From positions 62,001 through 126,000 of the forward strand of contig JABGOU010000007.1 of the NCBI GenBank assembly GCA_018645325.1: 64,000 nt of DNA, in the 5' to 3' direction. The notes under the pieces were generated by a model that worked only from the letters and a program-made list of their open reading frames with translations, was not told the DNA's origin and ran no database searches. Source of the stretch: Desulfobacula sp. (GTDB taxonomy: Bacteria > Desulfobacterota > Desulfobacteria > Desulfobacterales > Desulfobacteraceae). Of this stretch, positions 26,114 to 36,538 are shown one piece after another (within the stretch, counting starts at the first letter, position 1; every line of letters begins with the position of its first letter). The position numbers and the translations under genes were made by a program.

Positions 26114-28276
26114 TCAATTATCTAACGGCTGGTTTCGAAGCTTTATCAGTTCATCAATCTTATGGTTTAATCCCACATCCTTTTTACCGGATTTCAAGCG
26201 TGCCATTTTAAGATAGGTATCGGCTTTTTCCCCTTCTTTAAGAGTAATGGCCAAAACCCCAAGGTTATATAGGTCTTCAGGACTTGTCTCATAGGCAAAA
26301 ATATTGACAGTTTTTTTCAAGATTCTGTAAGCATTTTTATGGTCATTGTTTTTTAGATAAGCCTGATAAAGATTGTTCAGAACCTTTTTGTCCATGAACC
26401 CGTTCTGCTTTTTCAAGGCCTTTTTAAAAAATACAATGGCATTTTGATATTCATTTCGAGCCATAAAAGTTTGACCTTTCATTGAATAACCAAGGTAAGC
26501 TGCCGGATGGTCCAAGATAGCATTTTCAGCAAACTCCATTGCCTTGTCCAGCTGTTTTTTTTGCAGCGCAAAATTGCAGAGTACAAAACTCACAGAAAGA
26601 CCTTTGGGATAAATTTTATTTATCTTTTCAAGTTCCAGGGACAGAGCCTGACGCTCTTCCTTGGAAATTATGTCATAATCCAGGTCGACAAGTTTTTTTG
26701 GGAATGCTTTTTTAATCTCATAATTGTTTGCAATTTCAGGAAAATGAAGTTTGTTCATATAAAGCATTTCTTTGTCATCAAAAAAAATGGGGACGAATTG
26801 TTCAAACTCATTGGGTTTGGTTTCTGTGTTTTTCAGAAGAAATTTATTATAAACAAGCAGATTCAAGGGAGCAGTCACAAAATCAGGGTCATATTTCTTG
26901 ATAAACTGATCAAAAATTTCCTGGTTTGTCAAAGCATTGGAACTGATAAAAAGATCAGTATCTGAAAATATTGAAAGTTCAAGGTCGAGAAAAATTTTAT
27001 ACTTAGAACTTAAACCAAACTGGTAGTACCCACCTTCATTGTGATAGTTAAAAACCCTGCCGCCCACATTCAGATGGTTTAAGAAAGTCACAATACCTGC
27101 GGGAACTGAAGTGAATGATATTGGAAAGGCGGGTCGCATATTGCTATGGGAAAAAAGTATTACCGCGGGCAGGACTATAAGTGGAAAGAATAAAATCCCA
27201 AATGATTTGGCAGTTGATGATTTTTTTTGTTGACTGCAGAATTCATCAACGCCAGCATTTAAAACCGGTATTGACAATAGAATGGCCTCATATATAAAGC
27301 GCTGACCTTTGAGCAGCAGCAGCAGGCCCCCTGAAAATAAAAACAGATGATAAAGATGCAGTTTTTTTCGGGTTAACAGAATCAAAACAGAGGCCAAGGA
27401 AATCAGGATTACCAGGCTTTGAACAAAAGACCAGAAACCGTTCAGGGTTAAAAAAGAAATCTCAAAAAATCGAGTCATGGAAAAAGGCATCATTTCATTG
27501 ACGATCTGATTTAAAAAAGGCGAGTGGGAAAACGGAAGTTTGAAAAGTTCTATTCCAAGGGGAGTGAGAAACAGACAATAAAAAAGGCTTATCAATATGC
27601 TCCTCTGAGTTTTTGACAATGGATTGGGCCTGTTTTTCTTAAAAATACCCAGGATCACCTGCTCTGCTAAAATAGCACCCACAATGAGAAACCAGACAGG
27701 ATATTCCATGCCGTGAATATTGGCCCATAAAATTGAGCAAATTGGTAAAACCCAAAAAAAAGTTCTCTTATACTCAATTATATATAAAAAAATCACGATG
27801 AAAAAATAGGAAAACATATGAGGCCGAACGACTGCAAGGGCTCTTGGATAGATCGAAAAAACCACAAGACAAAAGCAGGCAATGGCAATGCATCGATCCT
27901 GGGGAGATCTTTTTGAATATCCGTCAAGGAAAAATAATTGGACAACCCCGATGGTTAAAAGAAAAACTAATGCCCTCATAATGGCAATCCCATAAAATCC
28001 AGCTGTTTTATAGACCCAATAGACAATGCCCTGGAATAACCAATAATAGTTACCCCATGATATTTCAGGAAGGATGAAAGAAAAAAATGAATTGTCTGGA
28101 ATTGTGAAATTTTTAAAAAGATATTTGCCACCATTGATATGAAAAAACAGATCAGAATCTGAAAGGTCACTGATAGGCGGCCAGGTAACAAAAAGAATTC
28201 CAAACACGATGAAAAAAAAGAATAAAGAAAATTTTAAAAATAGGGCAGGAAGGCCTGATTCGATTTTAATTGCCAC
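26114..28276 (-). CDS. GT-C-like polytopic membrane protein with C-terminal TPRs
   Basis: Encodes 720 residues from GTG 28276. About ten hydrophobic helices fill residues 10-400. The first extracytoplasmic loop has the DLFFHINGGKYL...IPDNSFFS pattern that many GT-C polyisoprenyl-phosphate-sugar transferases show (acidic DL/DSD residues in loop 1). A soluble region follows, then TPR-like repeats (about 560-715). I infer a glycosyltransferase-type or assembly role at the envelope, possibly on pilin since it lies between two pilin genes, but catalytic activity is not proven by sequence. Confidence 0.55.
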   Translation of the reverse strand: MAIKIESGLPALFLKFSLFFFFIVFGILFVTWPPISDLSDSDLFFHINGGKYLFKNFTIPDNSFFSFILPEISWGNYYWLFQGIVYWVYKTAGFYGIAIMRALVFLLTIGVVQLFFLDGYSKRSPQDRCIAIACFCLVVFSIYPRALAVVRPHMFSYFFIVIFLYIIEYKRTFFWVLPICSILWANIHGMEYPVWFLIVGAILAEQVILGIFKKNRPNPLSKTQRSILISLFYCLFLTPLGIELFKLPFSHSPFLNQIVNEMMPFSMTRFFEISFLTLNGFWSFVQSLVILISLASVLILLTRKKLHLYHLFLFSGGLLLLLKGQRFIYEAILLSIPVLNAGVDEFCSQQKKSSTAKSFGILFFPLIVLPAVILFSHSNMRPAFPISFTSVPAGIVTFLNHLNVGGRVFNYHNEGGYYQFGLSSKYKIFLDLELSIFSDTDLFISSNALTNQEIFDQFIKKYDPDFVTAPLNLLVYNKFLLKNTETKPNEFEQFVPIFFDDKEMLYMNKLHFPEIANNYEIKKAFPKKLVDLDYDIISKEERQALSLELEKINKIYPKGLSVSFVLCNFALQKKQLDKAMEFAENAILDHPAAYLGYSMKGQTFMARNEYQNAIVFFKKALKKQNGFMDKKVLNNLYQAYLKNNDHKNAYRILKKTVNIFAYETSPEDLYNLGVLAITLKEGEKADTYLKMARLKSGKKDVGLNHKIDELIKLRNQPLDN

Positions 28277-28704
28277 AGCATTTTCTCAATGAAAGATCAC
28301 CTTAAAAATCATTTGCGTTACTAATAACAGTACTCCAGGTGTTTGACGGGGCTTGTTTATCATCCAAATTTACTCAAAAAAATTATGGTAGGATAAGTAA
28401 ATGCTTTTTGTCAAGAAGTCAAGAAACTAAAAAATATTTATAGAGCAAAAATAGTCACTTTGCCCAACCATGATCAAGGTCTATACTTTACGGAGCCAAT
28501 ATTGTTTTTAATCGAAAAATAGCCATTGAATACGACCAAAGAAAGGGGCTATCTTATGGTCTGATTCTATGATAAAACCAGACATTAGGGTATAAAATAA
28601 ACCCTGCAATCTATGTGTTTAGCGATCAAAATTACTTATCTTTCAAAAAGACAATAATGAAAGAAGGACAAAAAAATGATACTTTCTTGTTAAAGGAAAA
28701 CCAG
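28277..28704. other. Intergenic region upstream of divergent genes
   Basis: AT-rich, 428 bases. I see a weak inverted repeat near 28558-28588 (TGGTCTG and CAGACA arms) and possible promoter-like AT tracts for the two divergent genes, but nothing firm. The reading frame of the GtrA-like gene can be extended upstream to 28615. Confidence 0.4.
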
Positions 28705-29142
28705 ATGCGGGTAATAGCTGATTTTATAAGATATATTGTTGTTGGTGGATTAGCATTTATAATTGATTTTTCTTGTTTGGTTTTTTTTACTGAGATTGTC
28801 GGTTTCCATTACCTTGTGTCTGCCCCAATCGCTTTTATCATCTCTTTAATATTCAGCTATCTGCTTTGTGTTAAATGGGTTTTTAAATATCGTGTTTTTA
28901 CAAATAAAAGGATTGAAAGCAGTCTCTTTTGTGTTGTTGGTCTTTTTGGCATTCTTATTACTGAAGGTATTTTAACAATTTTCACACCAGTCGTGGGTGA
29001 TTATAAGATTGTAAAAATCATATCCACTGCTGTTGTTTTATTTTGGAATTTTTTTATGCGCCGGTATCTTCTTTTCAAACCAGCACAGATTAAAAAATCT
29101 AATTCTGATAAACGGCCGGCTCAAAAAACCTTTTCAGAATAA
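28705..29142 (+). CDS. GtrA family membrane protein
   Basis: About 145 residues with four membrane helices. The opening FIRYIVVGGLAFIIDFSCLVFF and the ending FWNFFMRRYLLFK are typical of GtrA/DPMS-associated proteins, which are thought to help move polyprenyl-linked sugars across the inner membrane. ATG 28705 has AAAGGA 8 bases upstream and gives the normal family start; GTG 28615 or ATG 28657 would add residues with no family match. Neighbouring GT-C-like and oxidoreductase genes fit a glycan-related unit. Confidence 0.85.
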   Translation: MRVIADFIRYIVVGGLAFIIDFSCLVFFTEIVGFHYLVSAPIAFIISLIFSYLLCVKWVFKYRVFTNKRIESSLFCVVGLFGILITEGILTIFTPVVGDYKIVKIISTAVVLFWNFFMRRYLLFKPAQIKKSNSDKRPAQKTFSE

Positions 29143-29270
29143 ATATACAAAAATACTAATATCTTCTGGAAAAATAAAATCTTAGAAAAAAATTCATTAT
29201 ATATTTTTCTAAAAAAAGATATGAAATAAATTTTGAATTTTCTATTTTTCAAGATAAAGGTGGAAAAAAC

Positions 29271-30671
29271 ATGAATCAAAAAAAAATCATTGTAATCGGT
29301 GCAGGACCTGCAGGCCTTGCTGCTACATATAACAGTGCAAAACGAAAAATTGAGGCAATTTGTTTTGAAGCAGATAATATGGTGGGTGGCATCAGTCGCA
29401 CGGTTGAGAGAAACAATTTTCGTTTCGATATCGGAGGCCATCGTTTTTTTACAAAGATAAAACGTGTCAATAATATATGGAATGAAGTACTGGGAGAAGA
29501 TTTTTTGCTTCGCCCCAGATTATCCCGCATTTTTTATAATGGTACTTTTTTTAATTATCCCTTGCAAGCCTCAAATGCACTTTTGGGTCTTGGTATATTT
29601 AACTCAATCGGTATCGGCGTAAGCTACCTGAAATCCAGACTTTTCCCAATCCATCCCGAAGATAATTTTGAACAATGGGTTTCCAATCGTTTCGGTTTTA
29701 AGCTTTATGATACGTTTTTTAAGACCTATACTGAAAAAGTATGGGGCCTTGATTGCCAACAAATAAGGGCTGAATGGGCGGCACAGAGGATTAAAGGGCT
29801 TTCCCTTTGGAGTGCGGTCATTAATGCATTGTTCAAAAATAAAACTGCAATAAAAACATTAATCAATGAATTTCATTACCCTCGCCTGGGTCCTGGACAG
29901 ATGTATGAAACCATGGCAGAAAAAGCCGTTGCCTCAGGTGCAAAACTTTATTTGAATCATTGTGTGAAGACTCTTGAACATAAAAACAATCGAATCTTTG
30001 CTGTATCGGTTACTAACATGGAAAATAAAATTTCTGTAACAGGAACAGACTTTGTATCAACCATGCCGATCACACGGTTAATCACAAGCCTTAGCCCTGC
30101 TCCTCCTGAAAAGGTGTTAAATGCTGCTGGGGCGCTGCGTTATAGAGCCTTACTCACGATCAACCTGCTTATCGATGAACCACAACAACTGCCAGACACC
30201 TGGATTTATGTTCATGATCCAAATGTGAAGATGGGAAGAATTCAATGTTTTGCCAACTGGAGTCCGCATATGGTTCCGGAAAACAAATCCTCCCTTGGTT
30301 TGGAGTATTTTTGCTGGGAAGGGGATGAAATCTGGACAATGAGCGACAAGGACTTAATTCAACTCGGAAAAAAAGAGATCAAACAGCTCAAGTTAATTGA
30401 CACAGATAAGATATTTGACGGATTTGTTGTCAGGATGCCAAAATGTTATCCCATATATGATGAACATTATGTCAGGCATATAGAAACCATTAAAACCTAT
30501 TTAAAACAATTTAAAAATCTTCAATTGTGCGGACGTTACGGCCTCTTTAAATACAACAATATGGATCATTCCATTTTAACGGCATTGTATGCGGTGGAGA
30601 ATATACTTTCTGCCAACCATAATCTCTGGAATGTCAATGCTGATGATGATTATCATGAAGAACAATCTTAG
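29271..30671 (+). CDS. FAD-dependent amine oxidase/UDP-galactopyranose-mutase-like protein
   Basis: Encodes 466 residues. The N-terminal dinucleotide fold IIVIGAGPAGLAATYNSAKR and the FRFDIGGHRFFTK motif mark the flavin amine-oxidase or UGM-like superfamily; the substrate region has TEKVWGLDCQQI and the C-terminal FAD contact is GRYGLFKYNNMDHS. Relatives of this length are common in polysaccharide and glycolipid loci, and the substrate is not fixed by sequence. The start ATG has AAAGGTGG upstream. It follows the GtrA-like gene by 128 bases on the same strand. Confidence 0.85.
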   Translation: MNQKKIIVIGAGPAGLAATYNSAKRKIEAICFEADNMVGGISRTVERNNFRFDIGGHRFFTKIKRVNNIWNEVLGEDFLLRPRLSRIFYNGTFFNYPLQASNALLGLGIFNSIGIGVSYLKSRLFPIHPEDNFEQWVSNRFGFKLYDTFFKTYTEKVWGLDCQQIRAEWAAQRIKGLSLWSAVINALFKNKTAIKTLINEFHYPRLGPGQMYETMAEKAVASGAKLYLNHCVKTLEHKNNRIFAVSVTNMENKISVTGTDFVSTMPITRLITSLSPAPPEKVLNAAGALRYRALLTINLLIDEPQQLPDTWIYVHDPNVKMGRIQCFANWSPHMVPENKSSLGLEYFCWEGDEIWTMSDKDLIQLGKKEIKQLKLIDTDKIFDGFVVRMPKCYPIYDEHYVRHIETIKTYLKQFKNLQLCGRYGLFKYNNMDHSILTALYAVENILSANHNLWNVNADDDYHEEQS

Positions 30672-30906
30672 CCGATTAAAATTTCCATCAGAGCTCTGGG
30701 AGAATACCTGAATCATTGGAACTTCACACCTTAAAAAGGTCATATAAACAGAATTCTACAGCTGTAAAAAAAAGGTTGAAAGAAAAATATCCCGCCATCA
30801 AAGCAAGAGCCCCCAAAAAAAACAGACTGATAAAAGATTCAGACAGAAAATTGCTTTCAATTTTGGATAATCTCATGGTCCACCACAGCTGTTTTTTGAA
30901 GGACTG

Positions 30907-30977
30907 ATTAAAGTGGTACAGGATTAAAAAAATACGAAATCAATCTATCCATTTTTAAAAACAACATAATTTAGAGT
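30907..30977 (+). pseudogene. Relic of the sigma-54 activator 3' end
   Basis: WYRIKK followed after a +1 shift by YEIN matches LWHRIKKYEIN at the end of the activator at 25180-25253. Only the end of the helix-turn-helix region remains, with a frameshift in an A-run. It is the trace of the duplication that produced the second pilin copy. Confidence 0.65.
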
Positions 30978-31206
30978 CAAAACCCCATTTTTTTGTAGAT
31001 GAAATGCTTATTTTCCGATAATTTTTTAATGGGTACAATGAAATATTCTTTAAACCAATCATCCAAAATAAAATTCATTCGATAAAAATATATTGCAAAT
31101 AAAAACCCATAAATATAGAGACTTAAACTTTTCCAATAGAAATGTTATGAATATATTTATGAATTATAATAGAATAAATTATATAATAGACATTATTTTT
31201 TAAAAT

Positions 31207-31222
31207 TGGCACACAAATTGCG
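31207..31222 (+). promoter_or_regulatory. Sigma-54 promoter of pilin 2
   Basis: TGGCACACAAATTGCG has the -24 TGGCAC and -12 TTGC elements at the correct spacing, 117 bases before the pilin ATG, and is embedded in the block conserved with pilin 1. Confidence 0.88.
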
Positions 31223-31338
31223 TTATTTCATTAATAATTGGGGCAGCCATATCAAATAGTTTTTCATTTAAAGGTTACAATTATTATTATTTAATGATTT
31301 TTTAATGAACGTTTAATAATTTTTAAAAAAAAGTGATT

Positions 31339-31764
31339 ATGAAAAAACAAGGAAGATTCTTAAAAAATGAAAAAGGTTTTACACTTGTTGAAATTATTGC
31401 AGTAATTGTAATTCTTGGAATGCTTTCTGCAGTTGCTATACCAAAGTATATGAATTTGCTAGAGCAGGCAAGAATAGAATCTGCCCAGGCTGCCATTGCT
31501 GAAACAAAAGCCAGGCTTTCAAACGCATATGGAGTATATCTGCTTAAAAATGATGGAAATGCGCCTACTACTATTCTTCAAATTTGTGCTGCTGTAAACG
31601 TTGAAGCCACTTTGCCGGTAGATGGAGTTGGGCCCGTTCAAATGGGATCTGATTATACAGTAGGTCTTACTTTTTCAACTATTACTGCAACAATTACAGT
31701 AACTGTGGTTCAAAACAAAACATTGGCTACAGCTGAAACTGCCACATGGGTGATACCTTCATAA
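31339..31764 (+). CDS. Type IV prepilin (MshA-like pilin 2)
   Basis: 141 residues from ATG 31339 (a GTG two codons earlier is possible), the same length as pilin 1. Leader MKKQGRFLKNEKG, then FTLVEIIAVIVILGMLS with the mature Glu5. The head diverges: it retains one cysteine (QICAAV) and the PVDGVGPVQMGSDYTVG segment, and ends ATWVIPS against ATWTIP in pilin 1. A second major pilin, an alternative pilin or a silent variant are all possible. Its ribosome-binding site is weaker than that of pilin 1 (AAGTGAT). Confidence 0.9.
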   Translation: MKKQGRFLKNEKGFTLVEIIAVIVILGMLSAVAIPKYMNLLEQARIESAQAAIAETKARLSNAYGVYLLKNDGNAPTTILQICAAVNVEATLPVDGVGPVQMGSDYTVGLTFSTITATITVTVVQNKTLATAETATWVIPS

Positions 31765-31902
31765 TACCGTAATAATTTCATTTTAGGCTTTTCTAAAGCT
31801 CATTCTCAGAATAGTATTGATAATACTTTTAACCCATCACCTTATTTTCCTATATGATAGTGAACTTTTTTCTTTTAAAATCATTTTCAATAATTTTACG
31901 TC

Positions 31903-32586
31903 TTACAATAATACCGGCCTTGTCTGGTAATTTTTAATATAGTATTGATTTTCTTTTTCAAAAAACACAAGCCCGTCAAGGTAACCTACATCCCCTGCAC
32001 TTTCATGTTTAAGATCCAGTTTAAACTCTTTTAGAGGATAAATATTCCAGTCATGGGAAGCACAGATGGCAATCTGGTTGTGTTTTAACTTTTTTATTTT
32101 TTCCACCATAAATTCACTTAAAATGTCTGAAGTTTTTCTGGGATTTTCCATTATGTTTTCATCAATGCGGTTATCAAACCATTCTCGCAGAAAAGAATTA
32201 TTCCCAAGTTTTTTAATAAGCGGGATCGCTTTGTCTATATCACTTACATAAAATGGTGAAAGCATAGGATCCATACAATTATGATCAAGGTTTTGGTTGT
32301 TTTGTTTTGTAAACCCTTTATCAATGAGAAAGGCTGTTTCAATACATCTTCCCAGAAAACTGGAATATAATTTAGGCATGGTATTGGGTCTCATGCCAGC
32401 TCCAAAATCAAAGGCAAACTCTTTTCCTTTATCTGTTAATCCCATAAAGGGTTCCAAACCAGCATCTTCTGAAAAAAATCTTTCCGAGTGTCTTATAAGG
32501 ACGCTTATTTTATTTACCCCGCTATCCATTAAGTCATTAATTGTATCAATGGTTTGTTTTGTTCTAACTTGATATTTTGGTGTCAT
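31903..32586 (-). CDS. Histidine phosphatase family protein
   Basis: Encodes 227 residues. The IRHSER motif is the RHG/RHxxR phosphohistidine site of the histidine acid phosphatase or phosphoglycerate-mutase superfamily. FLGRCIETA supplies the further Arg, and CASHDWNIYPL the second catalytic His. The branch acts on varied phosphate esters; the substrate is unknown. AGGAG lies 10 bases upstream of ATG. It is divergent from arginase, with a shared 108-bp promoter region. Confidence 0.85.
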   Translation of the reverse strand: MTPKYQVRTKQTIDTINDLMDSGVNKISVLIRHSERFFSEDAGLEPFMGLTDKGKEFAFDFGAGMRPNTMPKLYSSFLGRCIETAFLIDKGFTKQNNQNLDHNCMDPMLSPFYVSDIDKAIPLIKKLGNNSFLREWFDNRIDENIMENPRKTSDILSEFMVEKIKKLKHNQIAICASHDWNIYPLKEFKLDLKHESAGDVGYLDGLVFFEKENQYYIKNYQTRPVLL

Positions 32587-32694
32587 GTGTGCAATGCTCC
32601 TGGAACCTTGTGTGCGTTTATCTTGAATAGTTTTCTTACTCTATGCTATTATTGCTGTCAAGGTTAAGAAACATACTTGAAGGAGCCGGGCTAA

Positions 32695-33603
32695 ATGATT
32701 AAAAATATCAGTATTATAGGAGTTCCCATGGATTTTGGGCAGCAGCTTCGTGGGGTGGACATGGGACCTGCTGCAGTAAGGTATACGGGATTGATTTCAA
32801 GGCTCAGGTCTTTAGGCCATACAGTTATTGATACAGGGGATATCAATATCCCAATCAGAGACTGCGATCTCACCGGCAGTTGTAATCAAACCCAGGATAA
32901 AAATAAATATTTAAACGAAATCACCCAGATCTGCGAATCCATATATAAAGCCGGCAAAGCTATCATTCAAAATGGAGGTTTTCCCTTATTTATCGGTGGA
33001 GATCACTCCATTGCAGTGGGAACCATTGCCTCTGTCACAAACAAAGAACCAACAGGCCTTATATGGATTGACGCTCATGGTGATTTTAACACCCCTGAAA
33101 CTTCTCCCAGTGGAAATATCCATGGAATGCCATTAGCGGCTCTTATTGGAGAAGGCCACCCGTCGCTTGTTAATCTGGGACGGCCTGGGGCAAAAATTCA
33201 TCCTGATAATGTTGTGTTGATCGGCCAGAGAGATCTGGATATAAGTGAAAAAAAAAGACTGAAGAAACTGGGAATAGCCGTATTTACCATGCGGGATATT
33301 GATGAGCAGGGAATCAGTTCTGTGGCCAACAAGGCTCTGATGAAACTTGTCCATCTAAAAAGGATCCATCTGACAGTGGATATGGATGCTCTTGATCCGG
33401 TTGAAGCACCGGGTGTTGGAACACCGGTGCCAGGTGGAATTTCTTATCGGGAAGCCCATCTTCTAATGGAAATCCTTTCAGATTCCGGTAAAATAAGCTC
33501 AATGGATATGGTGGAAATTAATCCGATTCTGGATGTTGCCAATAAAACCGCAGAACTTGCAGTTGAATTGATATTGTCTGCATTAGGGAAGAGTATTTTT
33601 TGA
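32695..33603 (+). CDS. rocF: Arginase
   Basis: Encodes 302 residues. Arginase hydrolyses arginine to ornithine and urea at a dinuclear manganese centre. Metal and substrate motifs are all present: [32 protein letters not shown] and DMDALDP, with the ending [14 protein letters not shown] lies 8 bases before the ATG. Agmatinase and other ureohydrolases share the fold, but the [10 protein letters not shown] loop and N-terminal [19 protein letters not shown] are of the arginase type. The stop overlaps the start of the helicase gene. Confidence 0.92.
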   Translation: MIKNISIIGVPMDFGQQLRGVDMGPAAVRYTGLISRLRSLGHTVIDTGDINIPIRDCDLTGSCNQTQDKNKYLNEITQICESIYKAGKAIIQNGGFPLFIGGDHSIAVGTIASVTNKEPTGLIWIDAHGDFNTPETSPSGNIHGMPLAALIGEGHPSLVNLGRPGAKIHPDNVVLIGQRDLDISEKKRLKKLGIAVFTMRDIDEQGISSVANKALMKLVHLKRIHLTVDMDALDPVEAPGVGTPVPGGISYREAHLLMEILSDSGKISSMDMVEINPILDVANKTAELAVELILSALGKSIF

Positions 33604-36503
33604 GCCTTGATGAATATATTCAATCCCTTAAAGGCTATAAAGGATTTGCAGGGGACATTGTCTGTCACAAAACCCTTTCTCCTGGAAAGGCAATTTATGC
33701 GTCTGTTGATCCTTTATTGAAAAATAGTTTTCCCCCCTTGTTGGAATCCCTTGGCATTAAAAAGATTTACAAACACCAGAAAAAAGCCATGGAAATGATT
33801 CGTAATGGTATTCACACTGTTATTTCAACCCCGACTGCCAGTGGCAAAAGTCTTATTTATAATCTATCTGTCATAGATCAACTCACTTGCGACCCGCAGT
33901 CCCATGCACTATATCTTTTTCCCTTAAAAGCCCTGGCACGTGATCAACTGGAAACGGTTCAGCGACTGCTCTTGATTTCAGGAGAGCAAAATAAAGAGGC
34001 TCCGCAATTAAAGGCTGCTGTTTATGATGGAGATATCTCCTCTTATCAAAAAGCAAAAATAAGGAACGCCCTGCCCCATATTTTGCTGTCAAATCCTGAG
34101 ATGCTTCATTTGGCAATGCTTGCACACCACCATCTATGGGAAAAATTTTTTAAACATTTAAAATATATTGTCATAGATGAGGTTCATACTTATCGGGGTG
34201 TCATGGGATCAAACATGGCCTGGGTGTTTCGAAGACTTCAAAGAATTTGCCGTCTTTACGGGTCAAAACCAATTTTTATATTTTGTTCTGCCACCATTGC
34301 AAATCCAGCTTCTCTTGCTAAAAAATTAACAGGGCTCGATGTCAGTGTAGTGAATGAATCCGGTGCTCCTTTTGGCAAAAAAGAAGTCCTTTTAATGCGA
34401 GGAGCTGAAGGGGCCGCAAGAACAGCTACTGCCCTTATCCATTCTGCAGTTCACCGGGGGTTAAGAACCATCTGTTATACACAATCGCGTAAAATTACTG
34501 AATTGATTGCGATATGGGCATCCCAGCGTGCCCCCTCTTTTTCAGAGATGATAACAGCTTACAGGGCAGGATTTTTACCCGAAGAAAGGCGATCCATTGA
34601 AAAAAAACTTGGTACAGGAGAACTTTTAGCTGTGGTATCCACCAGTGCCCTTGAACTTGGGATCGATATCGGCAACCTGGATCTATGCATTTTGGTTGGA
34701 TATCCGGGAACCATCATGGCAACATGGCAGCGAGCCGGGCGGGTTGGCCGAAAAGGAAAGGACTCCGCACTGATACTCATTGCCCATGAAGATGCCCTGG
34801 ATCAATATTTTATCAATCATCCAGATATTTTTTTTAATATGCCACCGGAAAAAGCCATTATCAATCCCTGGAATAATGTTATCCTAAAGCAGCACCTGGA
34901 ATGTGCCGCCGCAGAACTCAGGCTGGATAACTTAGACCCGTTCTTAAGAGACACTGATATAAAAAAAGCTGTCGCAGAACTTGAGTATAGCGGGAAACTT
35001 TTAAAAAGTCATAAGGGAGACATGTGGTACGCAGCCAGGAAATCTCCACACAGGGAAGTAAATCTGAGGGGAACGGGCAATAGCCTTCCCATTTTTCTTG
35101 AAAATACAAAACAAAGTATAGGAGATATCGACAGGCACCGGTCTTTTTTTGAAACCCATGAAGGAGCTGTTTACCTTCACCGGGGAAATACTTATTTCAT
35201 CACACGGTTTGACCATGAAAAAGGTATAGTTGAGGCAAAGAGAAAAGATGTCCCATATTTTACAAAGGCACATTCCACAAAATTCACAAAAATTATAAAA
35301 CAGCTGGATTCCTGCCGGGTTAAAGGCACCCGGGTCGGATTTGGAATATTAAAGATAACCGAACAGGTGACAGGCTATGACAGAAGGCTTGTGTCAAATC
35401 AAAAATCCATTGGGATGGTGTCTCTGGATCTGCCAAAACTTGAATTTGAAACCCAGGGTCTATGGATCGAAATCCCTGATTATATCAGGGATAAAATTGA
35501 ATCGACCCAAATGCATTTCATGGGAGGCATTCATGCATTAGAGCATGCTGCCATAGGGATTATGCCCCTTCTCGTAATGACGGACAGAAATGACCTTGGC
35601 GGAATCTCCATTCCCTTTCATTCCCAGACCGGGGCAGCAGCTGTTTTTATTTATGATGGTGCCCCAGGGGGCCTTGGATTAACACTGCAGGCATTTAAAA
35701 ACGCACAGGAGCTGCTTGAAAAAACTCTTAATGTTATTCAATCGTGTTCATGTGAGACAGGATGTCCTGCCTGTGTTCATTCCCCCAAATGCGGATCAGG
35801 GAATCGGCCCATTGATAAATTTTCCGCTTTTAAAATTGTTGATATGATTTTAAACAACCCAAAAAAGAAAATATCCTATAAAATCGATGAACCTGTTGTT
35901 GAATCCATAGTTGTTGAATCCATAGATGAAAAATCACCTGGTTTTGATTCAGCACAAATACAAAAAAAATATGTGCATTATGGGGTGCTTGATATAGAAA
36001 CCAGAAGATCTGCTAAAGAGGTCGGCGGATGGAACAGGGCTGATAAAATGGGAGTAAGCTGTGCCATTCTCTATGATTCAAAAACCAAGGTGTATCAGGA
36101 ATATTTCCAGGAAGATATTAAGGCGCTTACTCATAAGCTTAAAACATATGATCTTGTCATTGGATTTAATATTATCAAGTTTGATTATAAAGTATTGTCA
36201 GGACTTTGTGACTTTAATTTTTTTTCCCTTCCTACCCTGGATATTTTATTAAAGGTTTATGAACGGTTAGGGTACAGGCTTTCCCTTGACCACCTGGCAG
36301 GACAGACCCTTGGCTGTCAAAAAAGTGCTGATGGACTGATGGCACTCAAATGGTGGCAGCAAGGCAAAATGGATAAAATAATTGAGTATTGCAAACAGGA
36401 TGTGAAAGTTACCCGGGATTTATATGTCTATGGCAAAAAAAATCAATTCCTTGTGTTTAAAAACAAAGCGGGTCATCAGGTCAGGGTCCCTATTAAGTGG
36501 TAG
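33600..36503 (+). CDS. MrfA-type DEAD/DEAH helicase fused to a MrfB-like DEDD exonuclease domain
   Basis: 967 residues. Helicase part (about 1-780): Walker [14 protein letters not shown] box in [13 protein letters not shown], motif [12 protein letters not shown], and the C-terminal cysteine site [18 protein letters not shown] of the DUF1998/YprA (MrfA) family. Then a DnaQ-like domain (about 795-950): [19 protein letters not shown] and [13 protein letters not shown], a DEDDy exonuclease set. In Bacillus subtilis MrfA and MrfB are separate proteins of a mitomycin-type excision repair pathway; here both activities are in one chain (inference by family). TTG 33600 overlaps the arginase stop; translation may be coupled. 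Confidence 0.85.
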   Translation: MSLDEYIQSLKGYKGFAGDIVCHKTLSPGKAIYASVDPLLKNSFPPLLESLGIKKIYKHQKKAMEMIRNGIHTVISTPTASGKSLIYNLSVIDQLTCDPQSHALYLFPLKALARDQLETVQRLLLISGEQNKEAPQLKAAVYDGDISSYQKAKIRNALPHILLSNPEMLHLAMLAHHHLWEKFFKHLKYIVIDEVHTYRGVMGSNMAWVFRRLQRICRLYGSKPIFIFCSATIANPASLAKKLTGLDVSVVNESGAPFGKKEVLLMRGAEGAARTATALIHSAVHRGLRTICYTQSRKITELIAIWASQRAPSFSEMITAYRAGFLPEERRSIEKKLGTGELLAVVSTSALELGIDIGNLDLCILVGYPGTIMATWQRAGRVGRKGKDSALILIAHEDALDQYFINHPDIFFNMPPEKAIINPWNNVILKQHLECAAAELRLDNLDPFLRDTDIKKAVAELEYSGKLLKSHKGDMWYAARKSPHREVNLRGTGNSLPIFLENTKQSIGDIDRHRSFFETHEGAVYLHRGNTYFITRFDHEKGIVEAKRKDVPYFTKAHSTKFTKIIKQLDSCRVKGTRVGFGILKITEQVTGYDRRLVSNQKSIGMVSLDLPKLEFETQGLWIEIPDYIRDKIESTQMHFMGGIHALEHAAIGIMPLLVMTDRNDLGGISIPFHSQTGAAAVFIYDGAPGGLGLTLQAFKNAQELLEKTLNVIQSCSCETGCPACVHSPKCGSGNRPIDKFSAFKIVDMILNNPKKKISYKIDEPVVESIVVESIDEKSPGFDSAQIQKKYVHYGVLDIETRRSAKEVGGWNRADKMGVSCAILYDSKTKVYQEYFQEDIKALTHKLKTYDLVIGFNIIKFDYKVLSGLCDFNFFSLPTLDILLKVYERLGYRLSLDHLAGQTLGCQKSADGLMALKWWQQGKMDKIIEYCKQDVKVTRDLYVYGKKNQFLVFKNKAGHQVRVPIKW

Positions 36504-36538
36504 GCCGGATACTTTTGATTCTTTAATTTTTCCTGCAA

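Larger units (their letters stand above)
30672..31338. other. Region with activator-gene relic and pilin 2 promoter
   Basis: The left part (30672-30905) has no convincing gene; a 63-codon open stretch at 30716-30907 (TTG start) has no recognisable family. From about 30905 on, the sequence is the second copy of the promoter block, including a frameshifted remnant of the sigma-54 activator C-terminus. Confidence 0.6.
30922..31764 (+). repeat. Duplicated block, copy 2 (relic, promoter, leader, pilin)
   Basis: Aligns along its whole length with 25195-26033. Downstream pilin codons have diverged more than the leader, which suggests the leader is under constraint. Confidence 0.8.

Noticed and set aside
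28615..28704. Longer N-terminus for the GtrA-like protein (GTG 28615)
   Set aside because: The extra residues have no family match, and a good ribosome-binding site precedes the inner ATG at 28705.
30716..30907. 63-codon open stretch after the FAD enzyme
   Set aside because: TTG start without a ribosome-binding site, no recognisable family, and it runs into the relic block. Kept only as a remark.
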